From: Sphaeroforma sirkka
Lineage: Eukaryota > Opisthokonta > Ichthyosporea > Ichthyophonida
Length of the DNA: 21,446 bases
Assembly (NCBI GenBank): GCA_001586965.3
Contig: LUCW03000592.1
Coordinates: 15,001 to 36,446, forward strand
Direction: 5' to 3'
The first letter of the stretch is position 1, and every line of letters begins with the position of its first letter. The notes beneath the pieces were generated by a model, which was given only the letters and a program-made list of their open reading frames with translations, ran no database searches and had not been told where the DNA came from. The position numbers were made by a program, and so were the translations under genes. Shown here one piece after another: positions 18,313-21,446 of this stretch.

Positions 18313-18536
18313 CTACAAACCCTGACGGATCTGAAATTCCCTATTTGCCACCTACTTCCTACGTGACTAAACTTTCTGATCTGCTTACCAACAGTGCAGA
18401 AAATTGTTCAAACTTACTTACTAATGAAGAACAGCCTTTGGCTATTACCTTACCAAATAATAAACGTAAGGCGCCTACATCGGAAATGGTTACTGGACCA
18501 AATACTAAACGACATAGAGTACAACATGAGTCTTGA
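18309..18536 (+). pseudogene. pol: pol C-terminal tail with nuclear-localisation-like signal
   Basis: This frame continues the chromodomain-like one after a 1-base shift at about 18307. It is short (75 codons), without a known domain, and rich in Ser/Thr/Asn/Pro. Near the end NKRKAPTSEMVTGPNTKRHR has two basic clusters about 10-12 residues apart, the layout of a bipartite nuclear import signal. Such signals are common at the C-terminus of integrases of elements that must enter an intact nucleus. It terminates 128 bp before the 3' LTR. Confidence 0.55.
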
Positions 18537-18653
18537 ACTCGTACATATAGGCACATACTTACTCGATAAGTCATGACCGAAACCGTTTTTTACTTTGGTT
18601 TTCGCTTTACCAACTAGATCGTATCTTAACGTACGTTCGTAGTTCTAAAAGCT

Positions 18654-18661
18654 ACTGGGGG
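18654..18661 (+). promoter_or_regulatory. Candidate polypurine tract
   Basis: actggggg sits three bases before the 3' LTR start at 18665, where LTR elements prime plus-strand synthesis. It is short for a polypurine tract, and no other purine run lies between the pol end and the LTR. Confidence 0.5.
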
Positions 18662-18664
18662 CTA

Positions 18665-19257
18665 TGTAGAAATACGGCCTCCGGTCAGTCTAAAATATCA
18701 AGATCAATTGAGATAATACATTGGTTTTATTTGTATTTTAAATAATTTAGTACAAGCTCTTTTTTCCAATATTTCCAAAGTGTTCTAAATTCACTTTGAT
18801 GGCTCCAATAGCCTGAGTATTTGGTATGACTCATCTACTTGGACCTATTTGAGACATTAGTAGATGTAGGATATTATAAACTAAATTTTATAATCTCCGA
18901 ACTACTACTTATAGATTTTGGTCCTCCCGCCAATCTCAAAATCCAATAAGTCTTTTTTTTTTTTTAACTTTTCTTCAGATGGAACTTTATTTATATCAGC
19001 TAATGTATTAACGTGACTTACGTTATTATGTCTATTTACAAATTAGGCAAGTGGTCATGAACACTTAGTACTTCTAGTGAAAATTATTCAATAAAGAACA
19101 GCTAGAGGTACGCCCTGTGTGATCGAGGATATTTAGGCTCTTAACAAGAGGCAGTCCCGATCATTCTTACACAAGCTACCACTGCTAAATCTAACTGACT
19201 AAATTGTATATTAGTTTAATATAGTTTGAAACCTAGTAATTTCCATCGAAGTTTACA
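18665..19257 (+). repeat. 3' LTR of the plus-strand gypsy element
   Basis: Aligns along its full length to 11607-12201. Differences seen by eye: homopolymer length in two T runs, one A/G and one C/T substitution, and single C losses in ctccaaa and atccta. It ends TTTACA immediately before the second ATTG. Confidence 0.95.
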
Positions 19258-19261
19258 ATTG
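19258..19261. repeat. Target-site duplication, right copy (ATTG)
   Basis: attg directly follows the 3' LTR and matches 11603-11606, marking a clean integrase-mediated insertion into the DIRS-like element. Confidence 0.85.
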
Positions 19262-19390
19262 GGTCGTACAGAACTGCGGCGTACAAATCCTTTGGGGCGT
19301 GCGGATACCTAGCTGCTCGGCCGCGTGTGCGGGGTAGTGGACGGCGCCTTGTTCGAGGACCTCGAAGCCCCTGCCGAGCCGGATGATCAA

Positions 19391-19600
19391 TGGCCACCAC
19401 AAGGGGCTTTAGTCCAGACTGGGAGGATCAGGACTGCTCTCTGGAGTCATTGGTCCATCTGTTCGAGGAGAGAACCCATCAATGTTTCCAGAGGCGCCAT
19501 TCGTTTCCAGGGATGGATGCCATCGATCATGATAGTGGTTGATAGTGTGAACCTGGGCTTGGTGGCTCTTGCCATAGTAATAATTTTCGGGGTATGTCCG
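19391..19600 (-). pseudogene. DIRS-like element: methyltransferase-like segment
   Basis: Between RNase H and the gypsy insertion the minus strand encodes HPWKRMAPLETLMGSLLEQM and then RAVLILPVWTKAPCGG. This matches the second half of the DIRS methyltransferase-like domain (W-x-x-P-x-x-x-l-x-x-l-l-x-x-l then v-l-l-l-P-v-W-x-x-x-P-w). It parallels NAWANPLCQLIAQLL and ITLCCPYV in the plus-strand gypsy element. A stop separates the two parts, and the SAM-binding half cannot be seen. Position after RNase H and before YR is as in DIRS elements. Identification is by short motifs only. Confidence 0.45.
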
Positions 19601-19670
19601 TGCTGAAACGTTAGTTTGAATATTCTGTTTTAACCGGAGTACGGTCTCGGACCGAAATAGTCCAGTGATA

Positions 19671-20060
19671 TTATAGTAATTTCCTCATGCGGGACAGGCC
19701 GTCGGCTGCCAGGTTTAACTTCTCTGGCATGTAACCGAGGGCAAGTGGCCAGATGATACTGTTCTGATGACAGAACCAAACTAGTTGTCGCAGTTGTGCA
19801 TTCATCAACGAAAGATTACCTGCAGGAGGGCATGCAGAGACGTACTGATGTCGGTGAACCACAGGAGAGGCACCAGGCCGATCGTGTATAGTGTGTGAAA
19901 GTGTTCGTAGGCCAAGATGAGTGCCTTCAGCTCCGAAACTGCGATGGGCCACCGGATCTCCGTAATACATATGGCACCACATTCCCGCAAAAGTGTGGGT
20001 CGTCTGGCGCCAGTATAGCGTTGCTCCGTAGCTGACCTTGAAAGAGCTCAAAGTCAGTGT
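19671..20060 (-). pseudogene. DIRS-like element: RNase H
   Basis: Two frames together give the domain. In 19805-19990, RWPIAVSELKALILAYEHF has the conserved E-L-x-A-l, and LLWFTDISTSLHAL carries the catalytic Asp in v-x-x-x-t-D-n-x-x-a. In 19671-20120, MNAQLRQLVWFCHQNSIIWP and GYMPEKLNLAADGLSRM form the C-terminal i-x-x-x-y-i-p-G-x-x-N-x-x-A-D-x-L-S-R. The long r-x-x-w-x-l-c spacing and the NxxAD-LSR ending are typical of DIRS/YR-element RNase H. A frame change lies between the parts, near 19815-19840. Confidence 0.8.
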
Positions 20061-20399
20061 GGCCTGATGAACTGCTAGCCATATTGCTCGCGTCTCGAAG
20101 ATCGTGATTAATTTGGCCATCTGCTCTCTCTTCTTGAGCGAGGCTTCTGAGAGGCGAATCGTTCGTGCTCGTGTTCATTGCGTCCTTCGTTGGAGGTCGG
20201 CGAGGAAACTGAATACATCCGCAGTATGATTGTCATGATTGAGTCTTAATCCTTCGCTGGTTGCGCAGGGCTGTAGACGCTATGTTGGTTCCCATGGTTA
20301 GTAGTTTGGCCTTGAAAGTCGGTGCCATCCTGTTCTAAATAGGATCGATGATAACACCTAGATGCTGTAATCAGGATACTAGAGACTCTCAATATCCCT

Positions 20400-20760
20400 T
20401 CCTTGGAGCTACATCCAATCCTGATTGTTTTCGGGCGCCCGAGGAGGAAAATATCGTCGACATACGAATTAATTCTGATCCCTTGTCCTAGTGAACCACC
20501 TGAAGACGTCCATCAGCATGTGAAACCAGGCTGTTGAGAACGTTGCCCCCCCATTGGAAGGGCGAGGAAGCACCAAGGGTTGTTGGCGTAGTCCCGAAAG
20601 TGCCAAAGTAATGGGTGTGCGTTAGCTAATGCATAAAACCATCTTCATATTTTTGATAACCTAGCTTCAATTCCGGACCAATGTGTGATAATTTCTTGAA
20701 ACCCTCCGCTCTATAGGTTCGCATCTCCGCACGGTTGTTGATATCCATCAGAGACAGTAT
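20400..20760 (-). pseudogene. DIRS-like element: reverse transcriptase palm
   Basis: No long open frame exists, but translation on the minus strand in shifting frames gives NAHPLLWHFRDYANNPWCFL followed by ALPMGG (ALPMG codons near 20545-20566), HMLMDVFRWFTRTRDQ, and INSYVDDIFLLGRPKT with the YVDD box at 20453-20464. ALPMG and YVDD with about 25-30 residues between them are the RT motifs B and C, and the aLPfG form is characteristic of DIRS-type RT. A run of seven Gs (minus strand) just after ALPM changes the frame. The upstream fingers region cannot be delimited. Confidence 0.75.
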
Positions 20761-20859
20761 TAGTCTCACTCTGAGATCATCCGACTTAGGTGTTAGCGTA
20801 CAATACGAGGGACAATAAGTAGAGTAAAAGTACTAGTGTATCTAAAAGTATGGTGCGTT

Positions 20860-21010
20860 CGAATGAATTTTTTTTTTTTATGATCTAACCCTCAGTTATA
20901 CACTTATCGTGTTTGTGATAGTGTTCAACTACTTGGGTTGGCCAGGGTAAAACCTCATATGATCAGTATGAGAAACCTTATGCAGAACACTTTAGCACTA
21001 GGGCTATTTT
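20860..21010 (-). repeat. Inverted partial copy of the copia LTR
   Basis: The reverse complement of 20909-20994 matches 2771-2857 closely: both contain aaggtttctcatactga and ccctggcca, and both read tgaacact and then cacaaacac. Similarity outside this core fades; a gtgtataac string in the same relative position may be the TATA element. No copia coding sequence adjoins it, so it is a solo or truncated LTR of the same family. Confidence 0.7.
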
Positions 21011-21246
21011 CTAAAAATAAGTATATCATAATATCTCTTACTACACTCAGTCTCGGACCTCGGCTCTTGGCCAGCCGGTGGCCCCATGTCCTATAAATAA
21101 AATAATCTGAGACGAGGTCTCAAATTACTCTTACGTTCTCTCGAGCTAACCCACCTATACGTAAGAACATGTTCCAAAATGTTCTCGGGCTGACGACGTA
21201 AAACGTTATAAACGTATATAGAAATACATCTGCTTCTGAAGTCTCT

Positions 21247-21248
<2 letters not shown>
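21011..21248. other. No gene seen
   Basis: AT-rich sequence with no recognisable motif. It may be more of the decayed copia-family LTR unit or flanking DNA. Confidence 0.4.
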
Positions 21249-21331
<83 letters not shown>

Positions 21332-21350
21332 TATATATATATATATATAT
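21249..21350. repeat. (AT)n microsatellite with a short CA interruption
   Basis: About 74 bp of AT dinucleotides, then cacacac at about 21323-21330, then another 20 bp of AT. The tract is self-complementary and can extrude cruciforms. The open frame across it is a low-complexity artefact. Confidence 0.98.
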
Positions 21351-21446
21351 TGGTCCCACACAACCGAACAAGAAAAGCTCGAGAATTGAAGGTATGATCA
21401 GCTCAGGCTAACCCCATAAACACATCACTTGAGGTTGCTTTTAAAA

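Larger units (their letters stand above)
11607..19257 (+). mobile_element. Full-length Ty3/gypsy element with chromodomain-like tail and MT-like domain
   Basis: Two long terminal repeats (11607-12201 and 18665-19257) begin TGTA and end TACA and flank gag, protease, RT, RNase H, a methyltransferase-like segment, integrase and a chromodomain-like tail, all on the plus strand. RT before integrase defines Ty3/gypsy (Metaviridae). A 4-bp ATTG duplication brackets the 7651-bp element. LTRs differ at about six sites (two substitutions, four 1-base indels, mostly in homopolymers), implying recent insertion. The internal ORFs nevertheless contain about ten frame breaks. It is inserted within the DIRS-like element, between its MT-like and recombinase modules. 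Confidence 0.95.
11107..20760 (-). mobile_element. DIRS-like (tyrosine-recombinase) retrotransposon, split by a gypsy insertion
   Basis: On the minus strand the order is RT (about 20760-20400), RNase H (about 20060-19671), a methyltransferase-like segment (about 19600-19391) and a tyrosine-recombinase N-terminal region (11584-11107). This is the order of DIRS elements, which integrate with a YR instead of a DDE integrase. The YR part is separated from the rest by the complete plus-strand gypsy element at 11607-19257; removing it with one ATTG copy makes the two halves contiguous. All domains contain frameshifts and the YR catalytic residues are not visible. No split or inverted terminal repeats of DIRS type could be identified, so family assignment rests on domain order and RT/RNase H character. 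Confidence 0.75.

Noticed and set aside
19325..19606. 93-codon plus-strand ORF after the gypsy element
   Set aside because: The minus strand carries DIRS-like MT-type motifs; the plus frame has no known similarity and is probably a shadow.
21091..21363. 90-codon minus-strand ORF rich in Tyr-Ile repeats
   Set aside because: It is the translation of the (AT)n microsatellite and has no coding character.

Overview
This window reads as repeat-rich (probably heterochromatic) DNA of a eukaryote. It contains no recognisable cellular gene, rRNA, tRNA or CRISPR array. Almost everything identifiable is a retrotransposon: four elements of three superfamilies, in both orientations, partly nested and mostly broken by frameshifts and stops. 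The mix of Ty1/copia, Ty3/gypsy and tyrosine-recombinase (DIRS-type) elements with standard stop codons fits a protist, fungus, alga or invertebrate. The sequence alone does not let me choose among them.

Layout. 1-2100: no recognised gene, only a TATA-like box. 2101-2430 (-): possible decayed retropepsin. 2482-2654: degenerate ~31-bp tandem array. 2700-5132 (+): Ty1/copia fragment (LTR-like region, gag with a CCHC knuckle, protease, integrase) with no RT, RNase H or 3' LTR. 5149-5300 (-): fragment of a tyrosine-recombinase (YR) gene. 5313-5941: nothing assigned. 5942-11043 (-): decayed Ty3/gypsy-like element (gag, PR, RT, RNase H, IN with GPY/F) carrying two internal tandem duplications. 11107-20760 (-): DIRS-like element ordered RT, RNase H, methyltransferase-like domain, YR. 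It is split by a clean insertion at 11607-19257 (+), a full-length Ty3/gypsy element with two nearly identical ~594-bp LTRs and a 4-bp ATTG target duplication. 20860-21010 (-): an inverted partial copy of the copia LTR. 21249-21350: an (AT)n microsatellite.

How the parts relate. The youngest event is the Ty3 insertion, because its LTRs differ only at about six positions. It landed between the methyltransferase-like and recombinase modules of the DIRS-like element. Both of these elements appear to carry a Dam-like methyltransferase-derived domain just downstream of RNase H, which is the most interesting biology here. Despite its young LTRs the Ty3 element has about ten reading-frame breaks, several at homopolymers. 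Long-read consensus errors are therefore a serious alternative to real decay. The older elements (copia, the minus-strand gypsy, the YR fragments) look genuinely degenerate.
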